From positions 77,198-141,197 of the forward strand of contig NZ_KB902542.1 in assembly GCF_000379525.1 (NCBI RefSeq): a DNA stretch of 64,000 bases. The letters run 5' to 3'. Shown here one piece after another: positions 36,529-44,936 of this stretch (position 1 is the first letter of the stretch; the number at the start of each line of letters is the position of its first letter). The stretch comes from Lamprocystis purpurea DSM 4197. GTDB lineage: Bacteria > Pseudomonadota > Gammaproteobacteria > Chromatiales > Chromatiaceae. The position numbers were made by a program, and so were the translations under genes. Under the pieces are notes generated by a model. The model saw only the letters and a list, made by a program, of their open reading frames with translations. It did no database searches and was not told where the DNA came from.

Positions 36529-36806
36529 GCGGTCCTCTGTCGAATGTGCGCTTACGTTACGCCTAGCCGGCCCAAGATCCGCCAGCACGGAACTGGAGTT
36601 TAGCATTGAACTGATAACGTGGTTTTGGCCTTGATCATCATTCCGGCCACCCGTCGCTGCGGCAGTCCGTCGCGGCCGCGACGAGTGTCGGCTTGGATCT
36701 GGCCGGATTGATGATCAAGGCCGTGGTTTTGGGTCGGCGGCCAGGCGGTTGCTAGGCGATCTGTTGTTTGGTCAGCCAGCGGAGGCAAAAGGAAAGACCT
36801 GACCCC
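36529..36806. repeat. Repeat family H, copy 2, carrying a family A insertion
   Basis: Aligns with 33606-33780 except for the 96-bp element at 36627-36722 and one copy of its 8-bp target duplication. It ends with the family E arm AAAGACCTGACCCC followed by tandem short duplications of TGACCCCTATCTTTG. Confidence 0.8.
36627..36722. mobile_element. 96-bp family A element with 8-bp target-site duplication
   Basis: The terminal arms are 22-bp inverted repeats with one mismatch (36627-36648 and 36701-36722, beginning GGCCTTGATCATCA). GTGGTTTT directly flanks both ends (36619-36626 and 36723-36730). The uninterrupted sequence exists in the other family H copy near 33690. It has no coding capacity and must be moved by a transposase encoded elsewhere. 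Confidence 0.85.
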
Positions 36807-36880
36807 TATCTTTGCTTGACCCCTATCTTTGCTATCTTTGTGACCCCGATCTTTGACGATCTTCGTTTCCCCTTTCCCTA

Positions 36881-37651
36881 TCAGCCTTTTTCTGGAGGTG
36901 GATACATGGAATTGATTTGGGTTAGTACTTTATCCCAGCTAAAATCCGGAATTGGTTCCTTTATCTTCTTGGCAATAATAGATGAATGGCAATATAAATT
37001 ACCAATAGGCTGACCTTTGAGATAATCTGAAGCAAAGTTAGAAAACCTCCCTACAATTGGGTTAGACATGCCTGAGTCAATTATTTCAAACCCAAGCAAT
37101 GGGTTAAAAAGAATTTCCAATCCTCTATTATTGAATTGAAAAAAATGCCATGGTAACTCATGTTCTGAAAATGAGAAATGTGTTTCAATTGCCACGTATC
37201 CGCCAACCTTGAGTACTTTTGTAACTTCTTCAGCAACAAGCCAAGGCATAGCTAGATGTTCAAAAACTGCTAGAGATACCACAACATCAAATGTTGATGG
37301 TTTAAAGTGTTCGTGCAAATTATGAGCATCTCCGACAACATCTACATTTTCACCGGGAAGGACATCAAAGCCGGTGTAATTACATTCGGGTATAAAGTTC
37401 ATCCATTGAAATTCCTTGGGAATTTGCACTTTTCTTGCCCCTATTTCTAACACTGAGCAATTCTTATTATTGGCAAACTCGGATAACCACTTATAGATTT
37501 CCCTGTGCTTTGCGAAGATGGGCATTTTCTCTTTATAATCTGGTGTTAGAGAAAGATCCAAGTCGGAAGGGAGGCCATGCAACATTAGTTGATTGTCGAT
37601 ACGCCGTTGAAGCGTCTTTTTTAGATATGAAAAAAAATTATTTCTATTCAT
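36881..37651 (-). CDS. Class I SAM-dependent methyltransferase, AT-rich
   Basis: A 256-residue protein. SVLEIGARKVQIPKEFQWMN is a variant motif I, YTGFDVLPGENVDVVGDAHNLHEHF motifs II-III, and FDVVVSLAVFEHLAMPWLVAEEVTKVLKVGGYVAIETHF motifs IV-VI, as in Methyltransf_11 enzymes acting on small molecules or glycans. The gene is far more AT-rich than its surroundings, indicating recent transfer from another host. A short attC-like stretch is found near 37716-37742 upstream. Substrate unknown. Confidence 0.8.
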   Translation of the reverse strand: MNRNNFFSYLKKTLQRRIDNQLMLHGLPSDLDLSLTPDYKEKMPIFAKHREIYKWLSEFANNKNCSVLEIGARKVQIPKEFQWMNFIPECNYTGFDVLPGENVDVVGDAHNLHEHFKPSTFDVVVSLAVFEHLAMPWLVAEEVTKVLKVGGYVAIETHFSFSEHELPWHFFQFNNRGLEILFNPLLGFEIIDSGMSNPIVGRFSNFASDYLKGQPIGNLYCHSSIIAKKIKEPIPDFSWDKVLTQINSMYPPPEKG

Positions 37652-37781
37652 GCTATAGATTTCCGTGATTTAGTTATGCGATATGCAATCCGCCTATTTA
37701 TAACCGAGGTTACGCTAACGGATAAACGCTTGTTGGACTAATCCGGTCCTGGTACGGTGCCCGCTGCGGGCGCGGTCTTCT

Positions 37782-38527
37782 TTAGAGATAGGGAATTGTA
37801 TCCCCGAGCCCAGGGTCGTCGACCGGTGCCGGGCGGTATCTCAGCACATGGGCGACGGTCAGAGCGGCGTAAAGTGGACATCCGAGGAGGACGTGGGGCT
37901 GACACGCGGACGATGTTGGGTCGATTCTAGACCATGTTCCAGCGTGGGGGCGAGCGCAGACCGCATGCGGCCTGTCCAACGTGACGGGTGAGCCTTGGTG
38001 CTTAGGCTGGGGCAGGCGCGTTCATCACCCCTGGCCACGCCGCCGCGGGGCCAGGTGCAGGGTCACACGCAGCCGTCCCGTGCGGCAGGTGGGACACCGA
38101 TAACCTTCAAAAGGTGCGGTGACCGCCGGTGCTTCGGCAGGTTCCGGTGCCGGGGCGGCGAGCGCAGTGCGGATCAGCGCCAGACAGCGCGCCCGGCAGC
38201 GGTTCGCCAGGAAGCCGAAATGCCGCACCCGCATGAACCCTTCGGCAGCACATGCAGCAGGAGGCGGCGGATGCGTTTCTCCCCGCTCAGGGTCATCACC
38301 TTGTTGCGATTGCCGTCGCGGTCGTCCTTGTAGCGCACGTCCACCGTGGCGTTGTCGTCATCGAACGCCAGCAGTCGGCTGTCCGATAGGGCAATGCGAC
38401 GGCTGTAGCGGACCAGATCATCAATCACCGTCTCGGTGCGGGCCAGACAGGGCTTGGAATAGACCACCCACTCGGGTTGCATCAGGGCGTTGAGGACCCG
38501 GTCGACCTCCGGCGCCCAGATGCACAC
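37782..38527 (-). pseudogene. IS91-family transposase remnant, copy 2
   Basis: On the minus strand PEWVVYSKPCLARTETVIDD and LVRYSRRIALSDSRLLAFDD are the C-terminal half of the IS91/IS801 Y2 transposase. At about 38230 the frame shifts to VRHFGFLANRCRARC and a CPTCRTGRLRV zinc-binding end. The catalytic N-terminal half is missing upstream of 38527. The non-coding tail down to 37782 matches 34711-35187 and probably includes the element's terminus. Confidence 0.8.
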
Positions 38528-38892
38528 AGATATTCTTCTTTATCTGTGTACATCTGTGTACTGTTGTGACATCTGTGGATAAATCCGGGTGCTCGTTTTA
38601 GCCGGAACGGCGATCATCGCCCGCATCCCTCGTAGCGCCTCAGTGCCTGGGGATGAACGCATTCTTAATGCTGCCCCTTCCGGCTAACGACCATGGAGGG
38701 AACATCAAGCCACCCCGGAAGATGAAAGTCCCCCGTGGGAGCGGCGTCCCGCCGCGATGCGTTGCCGCGGTGACCTCGAACGCCGCGGCTGCACGCCCGG
38801 CCCCATCGCGGCGGGACGCCGCTCCCACGGGGTCGCTGCGCGACTTTCACGGTACAATCCCGTTCTCTCAAGCGTTGAACCAGTCACCGCCG
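38528..38892. other. Gene-free repeat stretch upstream of the Ycf46-like gene
   Basis: It contains a TCTGTGTACATCTGTGTACT-type repeat (38535-38580), a family A-like arm (38594-38620), and a perfect 25-bp inverted repeat (38735-38759 and 38804-38828, starting GTGGGAGCGGCGTCCCGCCG). The long frame across it in phase with the next gene is probably not translated. Confidence 0.65.
38735..38828. repeat. Long perfect inverted repeat
   Basis: Two 25-bp arms, each other's exact reverse complement, flank a 44-base centre. It could fold as a strong hairpin upstream of the AAA ATPase gene. Confidence 0.85.
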
Positions 38893-40395
38893 ATGCCCGA
38901 TCTGCACGATCTCGAACTGCTTCTGCGCTCCGACACGCCGCTTATCCTGATCGAGTCGCTGGAGGAGCCGCGGGTCATCATGCTGTTCGCCCGGCTGGCG
39001 CTGCGCATCGCCCAGCCGGCCTATCGTTGGTCGGTGACCGAGGGGCTCAAGCGCATCGAGTTCGACACTGAGACCGAGCACCGGCTCACGGAGCCCACCC
39101 AACTGCTGCGCTATCTGCGCGCCGGGGCTGAGCCTGGGGTTTACCTGCTGCTCGATTTCCATCCCTATCTGACCGATCCGCTGCATGTACGGCTGGTCAA
39201 GGAGATCGCCCAGGGCTATGGCGACCGCGCGCGGACCCTGGTGTTGGTGAGCCACGCCCTGGAGGTCCCGCCCGAGATTCGGCACCTGTGCGTCCGCTTC
39301 GATCTACGCCTGCCGGACCGCAACCGCATCCTCGCGCTGATCCGCGAGGAGGCTCAGACCTGGCGGCAAACCGGAGCGCCGGGTGTGCGCGCGGCCCGCG
39401 AGGCGGTCGATCAACTCTCGCAGAATCTGCTCGGGGTCACCGAGTCCGATGCCCGCCGCCTGATCCGCAACGCGATCCGCAATGACGGGGCGATCACGGT
39501 GGACGATGTGGCCGAGGTCAAGCGGGCCAAGTACGAACTTTTGAGCCCCGGCGGCATCATCAGCTTCGAGTACGACACCCGCTCGTTCGCGGACGTGGCG
39601 GGGCTCGCCAACCTCAAAGCCTGGGTGGACAGGCGTCGGGAGCCCTTTCTGGACCCGCGGCGCACTCAGGATTTTCCGCGCGGTCTGCTGCTGCTGGGGG
39701 TGCAGGGCGGGGGCAAGAGTCTGGCGGCCAAGGCCGTGGCCGGGCGCTTCGGGGTGCCGCTGTTGCGGCTGGACTTCGGCGCGCTCTATGACAAATACAT
39801 CGGCGAGACCGAGAAGAATTTGCGCAAGGCGCTGACCACCGCGGACCAGTTGGCGCCCTGCGTGCTGTGGATCGACGAGATCGAGAAGGGCATCGCCAGC
39901 GGGTCCGAGGACGAAGGGGTCGGGCGACGCTGCCTGGGGACGCTGCTGACCTGGATGGCGGAGCGCAAGACCCGGGTCTTTCTGGTCGCCACCGCCAACG
40001 ACATCGCCCGCCTGCCCCCGGAGTTGATCCGCAAGGGACGGATCGACGAGCTGTTCTTTGTCGATCTGCCGGATGCCGCGGTGCGCGCCGAGTGCTTCGC
40101 CATCCACCTGCGCAACCGCGGGCTCGACCCGGCGCAGGTTGATCTGGAACGCTTGGCCCAGGCGAGCGAGGGGTTCACCGGAGCCGGGATCGAGCAGGCC
40201 GTGGTTTCCGCGCTCTACGCGGTGGACGCCTCCACCCGCGTGCCTGATACTGAGGCGCTGGTGGATGAACTCGCGCGCACCCAGCCGCTGTCGGTGGTCA
40301 TGTTCGAGCAGATCGCCGCGCTGCGCGTCTGGGCGCGCGAGCGGACGGTGCCGGCCCACGGACCGGTGCTCACCGGATCGGAAGACGCGTCTTGA
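38893..40395 (+). CDS. Ycf46-like AAA+ ATPase
   Basis: A 500-residue protein from ATG 38893 (MPDLHDLELLL); an 80-residue longer frame would be translated from repeat DNA. The N-terminal ~240 residues (DTPLILIESLEEPRVIMLFA, ALRIAQPAYRWSVTEGLKR) match the Ycf46 N-domain. Walker A GVQGGGKS lies at 269-276, LRLDFGALYDKYIGETEKNL follows, Walker B CVLWIDEIEKG is near 323, and arginine-finger region IRKGRIDELFFVDLP near 378. Ycf46 is widespread in photosynthetic bacteria, with a proposed link to inorganic carbon use in cyanobacteria. The neighbours here are DnaJ-type chaperone genes. Confidence 0.85.
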   Translation: MPDLHDLELLLRSDTPLILIESLEEPRVIMLFARLALRIAQPAYRWSVTEGLKRIEFDTETEHRLTEPTQLLRYLRAGAEPGVYLLLDFHPYLTDPLHVRLVKEIAQGYGDRARTLVLVSHALEVPPEIRHLCVRFDLRLPDRNRILALIREEAQTWRQTGAPGVRAAREAVDQLSQNLLGVTESDARRLIRNAIRNDGAITVDDVAEVKRAKYELLSPGGIISFEYDTRSFADVAGLANLKAWVDRRREPFLDPRRTQDFPRGLLLLGVQGGGKSLAAKAVAGRFGVPLLRLDFGALYDKYIGETEKNLRKALTTADQLAPCVLWIDEIEKGIASGSEDEGVGRRCLGTLLTWMAERKTRVFLVATANDIARLPPELIRKGRIDELFFVDLPDAAVRAECFAIHLRNRGLDPAQVDLERLAQASEGFTGAGIEQAVVSALYAVDASTRVPDTEALVDELARTQPLSVVMFEQIAALRVWARERTVPAHGPVLTGSEDAS

Positions 40396-40515
40396 CGGCG
40401 CCGGGATGACGGCCTCGCGGCGCTCTGGTGTAATGGTCCACATGAACCCCCATTTTATCCGTCGCCGGCTGGCGCTCATCCGCGAATACTAAAGACCCTG
40501 CTCCGAGGCTCATCG

Positions 40516-41451
40516 ATGGAATACAAGGATTATTATCAGACTCTGGGGGTGGCCCGCGATGCCTCCCAGGACGAGATCAAGCGCGCTTACCGCAAGCTGG
40601 CGCGCAAGTTCCATCCGGACGTGAGCAAGGAGCCTGACGCTGAAGCCCGTTTCAAGGCGGTGAACGAGGCCAACGAGGTCCTCCATGACCCGGAGAAGCG
40701 TGCCGCTTATGATGCACTCGGCAAGAACTGGCGGGCCGGTCAGGACTTTCGCCCGCCGCCCGGCGGCGGTGCGCACGACTTTCGCTTCAGCCAGGACGAG
40801 GCGGCCGATTTCAGCGATTTCTTTTCGAGCCTCTTCGCGCGTGACTTCAGAGGCGGCCCGGGCGGCGCCGGCGCGGCGCGCAAACGGCGGGGACAGGACC
40901 AGACGGTGCGGATTCAGATCGAACTCGAAGATGCCTTTCAGGGCGCCACCCGGCAACTCAAGCTGGAGGTCCCGGAAGCGGGGCCGGACGGGCGTATGAG
41001 TACCCATGCACGCACGCTCAGCGTCCGTATCCCGGCGGGGGTGACCCAGGGCCAGCAGATCCGTCTGAGCGGTCAAGGCGGTCCGGGCGCCCACGGCGGA
41101 CCGGCCGGAGACCTTTATCTGGAGGTCGAGATCAAGCCGCACCGGCATTTCACCCCGGACGGCAAGGACATCGCGTTGCGTTTGCCCATCGCCCCCTGGG
41201 AGGCGGCCCTGGGTGCGACGGTGCCGGTGCCGACGCTGGGTGGTCCGGTGAACCTCAAGATCGCGCCGGGGTCTCAGACTGGTCAACGGCTGCGTCTGAA
41301 GGGACGCGGCCTACCCGGTGACCCGCCTGGAGACGAAATGGTGCTCCTGGAGATCGTTGTGCCGCCGGCCAACACGGCCGAGGCGAAGCGGGTCTATGAA
41401 CACATGGCCGAGCAGTTGCGCTTCAATCCGCGCGCTGAATTGGGGGTCTGA
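40516..41451 (+). CDS. cbpA: CbpA-type DnaJ co-chaperone
   Basis: A 311-residue J-protein. J domain 1-70 with HPD at 33-35; Gly/Phe region 75-115; no zinc finger, then two C-terminal substrate-binding domains (VRIQIELEDAFQGATRQL, LSVRIPAGVTQGQQIRLSGQ, LYLEVEIKPHRHF, LRLKGRGLPG). This is the CbpA layout. It stimulates DnaK and binds curved DNA in Escherichia coli. The cbpM-like gene follows after five bases. Confidence 0.93.
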   Translation: MEYKDYYQTLGVARDASQDEIKRAYRKLARKFHPDVSKEPDAEARFKAVNEANEVLHDPEKRAAYDALGKNWRAGQDFRPPPGGGAHDFRFSQDEAADFSDFFSSLFARDFRGGPGGAGAARKRRGQDQTVRIQIELEDAFQGATRQLKLEVPEAGPDGRMSTHARTLSVRIPAGVTQGQQIRLSGQGGPGAHGGPAGDLYLEVEIKPHRHFTPDGKDIALRLPIAPWEAALGATVPVPTLGGPVNLKIAPGSQTGQRLRLKGRGLPGDPPGDEMVLLEIVVPPANTAEAKRVYEHMAEQLRFNPRAELGV

Positions 41452-41456
41452 AGACC

Positions 41457-41804
41457 ATGGTAAAAACTGAGATTCGCCTCGAGGGGATTGTCTTGGACGA
41501 GGGGATGGCCGTCACCCTGGCCGAGTTGACCCAACTGTGCGGCTCCAGCGCGCGGTCTCTGCAACTGATGGTGACCGAGGGCTTGTTGCGCCCGCGGCAG
41601 GGTCAGGCGCCGGCCGAGTGGCGCTTCGATGGTCTGCAAGTGCGGCGGGCGCGGCGTGCCCAGCGCCTGCGCCGTGACCTCGAGCTGAACCTGTCCGGTA
41701 CCGCCCTGGCGCTGGACCTGCTGGACGAGCTCGAGACCTTGCGTGCGCGCATCCGGGTGCTGGAGCATCAGCTCGGGACCGCGCGGGTCGAAGAGTTCGG
41801 TTGA
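41457..41804 (+). CDS. cbpM: Chaperone modulator CbpM
   Basis: A 115-residue MerR-like helical protein. AVTLAELTQLCGSSARSLQL and VTEGLLRPRQGQAPAEWRFD are the CbpM signature, with a C-terminal LDLLDELETLRARIRVLE helix. CbpM inhibits CbpA by binding its J domain. Placement directly after cbpA matches the known operon. Confidence 0.9.
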   Translation: MVKTEIRLEGIVLDEGMAVTLAELTQLCGSSARSLQLMVTEGLLRPRQGQAPAEWRFDGLQVRRARRAQRLRRDLELNLSGTALALDLLDELETLRARIRVLEHQLGTARVEEFG

Positions 41805-41810
41805 GCGGCT

Positions 41811-41833
41811 GGGCCTCGATCACCGTTCCGGCC
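41811..41833 (+). repeat. Family A arm
   Basis: GGGCCTCGATCACCGTTCCG then GCC, directly after the cbpM-like stop and joined to the family D hairpin. Confidence 0.6.
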
Positions 41834-41911
41834 GTAGGGTGGACAAGCGCTAGCGCAGTCCACCGAACCCCGCGTGCCGCCGGTGGACTGCGCTGCGCTT
41901 GTCCACCCTAC
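41834..41911. repeat. Family D long hairpin, copy 1
   Basis: GTAGGGTGGACAAGCG and GCGCAGTCCACC on the left mirror GGTGGACTGCGC and CGCTTGTCCACCCTAC on the right. A second copy is at 56381-56459. Similar GTAGGGTGGACAAGCG hairpins are common intergenic repeats in proteobacteria. It could also act as a terminator for cbpM. Confidence 0.8.
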
Positions 41912-42095
41912 AAGGCGAAAGTCGTCCCTCCACGTCGGTGGATCATTTCCCGGAAATCACCTTGGGTGCGGTGCGGATGACGATGCACGCACACAACAGA
42001 CCGGAGGTCGAGGCTTCAGCCGGACGCGCCGCCGCGGCCCGCTAACGACCATGGCGCCAGCGCCACCCCGGAACATGAAAGCCCTCTCGACCGCT

Positions 42096-42170
42096 GCGTA
42101 GTCAGGGCTTCCAGCCCTGACCGTTCCAGTCCCGACGCCGTCAGGCCAGGATGGCCTGACCACGCACTTT
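42096..42170 (+). repeat. Dispersed repeat family B, copy 2
   Basis: The two hairpins (GTCAGGGCTTCCAGCCCTGA; TCAGGCCAGGATGGCCTGA) end 18 bases before the next start codon, so they form the 5' leader of that gene. A family A-like inner arm lies near 42001-42020. Confidence 0.8.
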
Positions 42171-42188
42171 TACGGTAAAGACCCGACC

Positions 42189-43382
42189 ATGGCCAACACC
42201 GAGATTCTCTCCGCGCTGAGCGGCATTCATGAGTTGCTGCGCGAACTCCTGCGCGGCGTCCCCGCAGCCGACGCGGCTGCGCCATACGAACCGCGACTGG
42301 GCTGTCTGAGCTGGCAGTTCGCCCAGGCGGTCTACCGCGAGACCTATTGGCTGCGGGAGGTGGTGGCCGGGGACGCGGACCTGACCGCGCGCGTGCGCCA
42401 CCTGTTCGCCGCGGGTCCCGCATCTGCACCGGACGCCGCGGTATGCGGCGGACTGCCGCCGCCCGCGCACCTGATCGACTGGGCCGGCGAGATCCAGGCC
42501 GAGCATCTGCGCCGACTGGCCACCCCCGGTGCGCTACCCCGGCACCCCTTGCTCGCCGATGACCGACTGGCCTGGTACCTCCTGCAAGAGAATGCACGCG
42601 CGTATGAGCGCATGCTCGCGCTCCTGTGGCTGCGTGCCCTGAGCCGACCGCGTGACCACTACCAGGTGGAGATCCCGCTCGCGCCCCGGCCCCCCGCGCT
42701 GGATCGGGTTGCCGTCGAGCAGGGGCACTACCGGATCGGCTCACGTGGCGAACCCTGTGCCTATGACCTCGAACTGCCGCCGCAGGCGGTCGAACTCGCC
42801 TCCTATCGGATCAGTGTCCGGCCGGTCGGCAACGCCGAGTACCTCGCCTTTATCAGCGATGGCGGCTACCAGCGCCGGGAACTCTGGGATGCCGACGGCG
42901 ACGCCTGGCTGGAGGCTGCCGCCCCGCTCGGTTGGCGGCAGGATGCGCGCGGCTGCTGGTATGAGCAGCACCTCAACGGCCCCGCCGACCTGGTGCCGGA
43001 CCAGCCGGTGAACGGGATCAACCGGCATGAGGCCCGCGCGTTCGCCGCCTGGACCGCCAGCCTGGGTGGGGATCACGCGGGCGCGGTCGTCCAGCACGAA
43101 TACCAGTGGGAAGTCGCCGCGCGCGCCGGCCTGATCGATGGGGCTGGGCGCGTTTGGGAGTGGTGCGCCAATCCATTGCACCCCTATCCCGATTTCGTGC
43201 CCTTCCCGGATTCTCAGGCCGTGGACGATGTCTTCAGTCGCGGCGACGGCGTCTTGCGCGGGGCCTCGCTCCACACGCAGCGCTGCCTGCGTCGTGCCAG
43301 TTATCGCTCGGCCGCGGCCCCGGATAGCCGTTGGGGTTTTGCGGGGACACGGTTGGTTTATCCGCCGGGGAGCGGTCTCTGA
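42189..43382 (+). CDS. EgtB/SUMF1-family protein lacking DinB histidines
   Basis: A 397-residue protein. The N-terminal ~165 residues are DinB-like (LGCLSWQFAQAVYRETYWLREVV); the C-terminal ~210 are a formylglycine-generating-enzyme (SUMF1) fold (LELPPQAVELASYRISVRPV, NAEYLAFISDGGYQRRELW, PVNGINRHEARAFAAW, GAGRVWEWCANPLHPYPDF, VLRGASLHTQRCLRRASYR). Related EgtB-like nonheme iron enzymes carry His in the WxxGH and QHHxQHxET positions; here these read WQFAQ and QENARAYERM, so the iron site appears absent. It may be a binding protein rather than an oxidase. It stands downstream of the Ycf46/CbpA/CbpM genes. Confidence 0.75.
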   Translation: MANTEILSALSGIHELLRELLRGVPAADAAAPYEPRLGCLSWQFAQAVYRETYWLREVVAGDADLTARVRHLFAAGPASAPDAAVCGGLPPPAHLIDWAGEIQAEHLRRLATPGALPRHPLLADDRLAWYLLQENARAYERMLALLWLRALSRPRDHYQVEIPLAPRPPALDRVAVEQGHYRIGSRGEPCAYDLELPPQAVELASYRISVRPVGNAEYLAFISDGGYQRRELWDADGDAWLEAAAPLGWRQDARGCWYEQHLNGPADLVPDQPVNGINRHEARAFAAWTASLGGDHAGAVVQHEYQWEVAARAGLIDGAGRVWEWCANPLHPYPDFVPFPDSQAVDDVFSRGDGVLRGASLHTQRCLRRASYRSAAAPDSRWGFAGTRLVYPPGSGL

Positions 43383-43597
43383 AGGCAGCGCGGTTTGATG
43401 TGCGCGGAGCGCGGCTGGTCATCGGTTCGCTCCCGCTCGCCGGATCCTGCGGACCCTCCCCGGAACACCCCGTGAATTGAATATGCTGTCCCCGGAACTC
43501 CAGTCGCCGTGCGATTGGATTTTCTATCCATCGGGAGGCGACGAATGACACCGATCGTATTGGATTTCGATTCCGGTGCGTTCTCCACCATCGGGCT

Positions 43598-43795
43598 TTA
43601 CCCTTGCGCCTGACCCTTCTCCCGCCATTGCTGCCGCACGCGCTCGGCGGATTCATGGGCCATCCGGACCAGAGCATCGATACGATAATTGGCCGCTCGA
43701 TTGATCTCGCGCTTCACCTCCCACAGCTCGGCAAGGATTGCATCAGGCGCACCTGGCGTGGTCGGTTTCGGTTCGTTGGTTTCGTTCAGGATCAT
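43598..43795 (-). CDS. Small protein paired with a PIN toxin (putative antitoxin)
   Basis: A 65-residue, helix-rich hydrophilic protein (AILAELWEVKREINRAANYR, IDALVRMAHESAERVRQQW). No DNA-binding motif is clear. Its start overlaps the PIN-gene stop by four bases. Small proteins with VKREIN-type helices commonly accompany this PIN subgroup, so it probably neutralises the toxin; reversed gene order (toxin first) is notable. Confidence 0.6.
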   Translation of the reverse strand: MILNETNEPKPTTPGAPDAILAELWEVKREINRAANYRIDALVRMAHESAERVRQQWREKGQAQG

Positions 43796-44271
43796 CTTGC
43801 AATCTCCAGAAGTTCTTCAGGGGTTGTCAGGAGGGGCGGTGTGTGTCCAAGTGCGCGCAGGGTATCCAACAGCCTGAGTTTCGCGTCCGGGCCGACGAGA
43901 TGGGCAAAATTCCAGGTGACGAGATAGTGCACTTGCGAGACCGTTGCGACAGCAATATGCAGCGCGTCTTCCGGTTCGGTGACGGGGATCGCTCCGGCCG
44001 CCATGATCGCCATCGCCAACTCCTTGGCGGCGGTCTCGATAGGTAGCACAGGCAACTGTTGAAGGGCATCAAGGCGCAACAGCGCAGCCGACGGATCGCC
44101 CCTCGCGGCTTCCTCGATGACCAGCTCTGAAATGGAGAGATTCCAAAGTCCAGGTGCCAGTTCCCACCAGTCGCGTGTGATTTGCTGTCGCGCCGCCGTA
44201 ATCAAGTCTCGGCTCGGCCGGGAGGTCAGGTAGGATACGACAGATGTTTCCAGATAGATCGTTGGCTTCAC
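43792..44271 (-). CDS. PIN-domain ribonuclease toxin
   Basis: A 159-residue PIN protein. Active-site acidic residues are seen in IYLETSVVSYL (Glu replacing the usual Asp), SISELVIEEA, and EPEDALHIAVA; WNFAHLVGPDAKLRLLDTL is the conserved end of this PIN subgroup. It should cleave RNA. It is followed by a 65-residue partner with a four-base overlap. Confidence 0.82.
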   Translation of the reverse strand: MKPTIYLETSVVSYLTSRPSRDLITAARQQITRDWWELAPGLWNLSISELVIEEAARGDPSAALLRLDALQQLPVLPIETAAKELAMAIMAAGAIPVTEPEDALHIAVATVSQVHYLVTWNFAHLVGPDAKLRLLDTLRALGHTPPLLTTPEELLEIAR

Positions 44272-44364
44272 GATTGTTCCGCTGCAAAATGCCCGAGATA
44301 GGATGCCGGCGGTTACAGTCGCAATATCGCGGGTTTGCGCCGCCGCTGGATAGAGCTACGCGAT

Positions 44365-44661
44365 TCAATACCCCGCCAGCGCCGCCAACCGGTGATTCTC
44401 GATCTGACGCTCAACGACATCGGTCGATACTCCAAGCTCCTCGGCCCATTCATCCACATCGTCCGGTGTAACCCAGGGGAATTGCGCTCTTCTTGGCGAC
44501 TTGGCGTGAGATAGGTTCTTTCCAGACTCCGCGGTCGGGAGAATTCGCCACCAGTGTCGGTTCCGCGGCGACCAGAGCGACACCCATCGACGCAACCTCG
44601 CCGCCTCGGCAACCCAAGCTCGCCAAGGCGGTGGGGTCAGTTCTTTCATTGTAGCATGCAA
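44365..44661 (-). pseudogene. Short coding remnant fused to repeat DNA
   Basis: The last ~42 codons (FPWVTPDDVDEWAEELGVST, then DVVERQIENHRLAALAG) look like a real helical protein end, but the upstream part is family F repeat. It may be the tail of a lost small gene, perhaps an antitoxin, upstream of the PIN toxin. Family not recognised. Confidence 0.35.
44481..44630 (+). repeat. Repeat family F, copy 1
   Basis: About 150 bases containing TTGGCGACTTGGCGTGAGAT, TTCTTTCCAGACTC and a CGACGCAACCTCGCCG stretch. Further copies are at 44788 and 46448. Confidence 0.75.
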
Positions 44662-44787
44662 GAAGGCGAGAGCTGACCCCTATGTCCGTTCATCCTCCCC
44701 GTAACCCCATCCTCTCCGACTCCCAACGCTGGAGGTCATTTTTCATTCATTGCAATGCTAAAAGGCGAGACCTGACTCCATCCTCCC

Positions 44788-44936
44788 TCTTCTTGGCGTG
44801 CTTGGCGACTTGGCGTGAGATAGGTTCTTTCCAGACTCTGCGGTCGGGAGATTTCGCCACCAGTGTCGGTTCCGCGGCGAACAGAGCGAGGCCGATCGAC
44901 GCAGCCTCGCCGTCTGGGCAACCCGCTCGCCAAGGC
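44788..44936 (+). repeat. Repeat family F, copy 2
   Basis: Near-identical to 44481-44630 with an extra TGCTTGGCG unit at its left. The surrounding stretch 44640-45199 holds no supported gene; two family E-like fragments (CTGACCCC near 44653, CCTGACTCC near 44769) are seen. Confidence 0.75.

Noticed and set aside
38653..38892. N-terminal 80-codon extension of the Ycf46-like gene
   Set aside because: It is translated from an inverted repeat and has no family similarity; the conserved protein starts at 38893.
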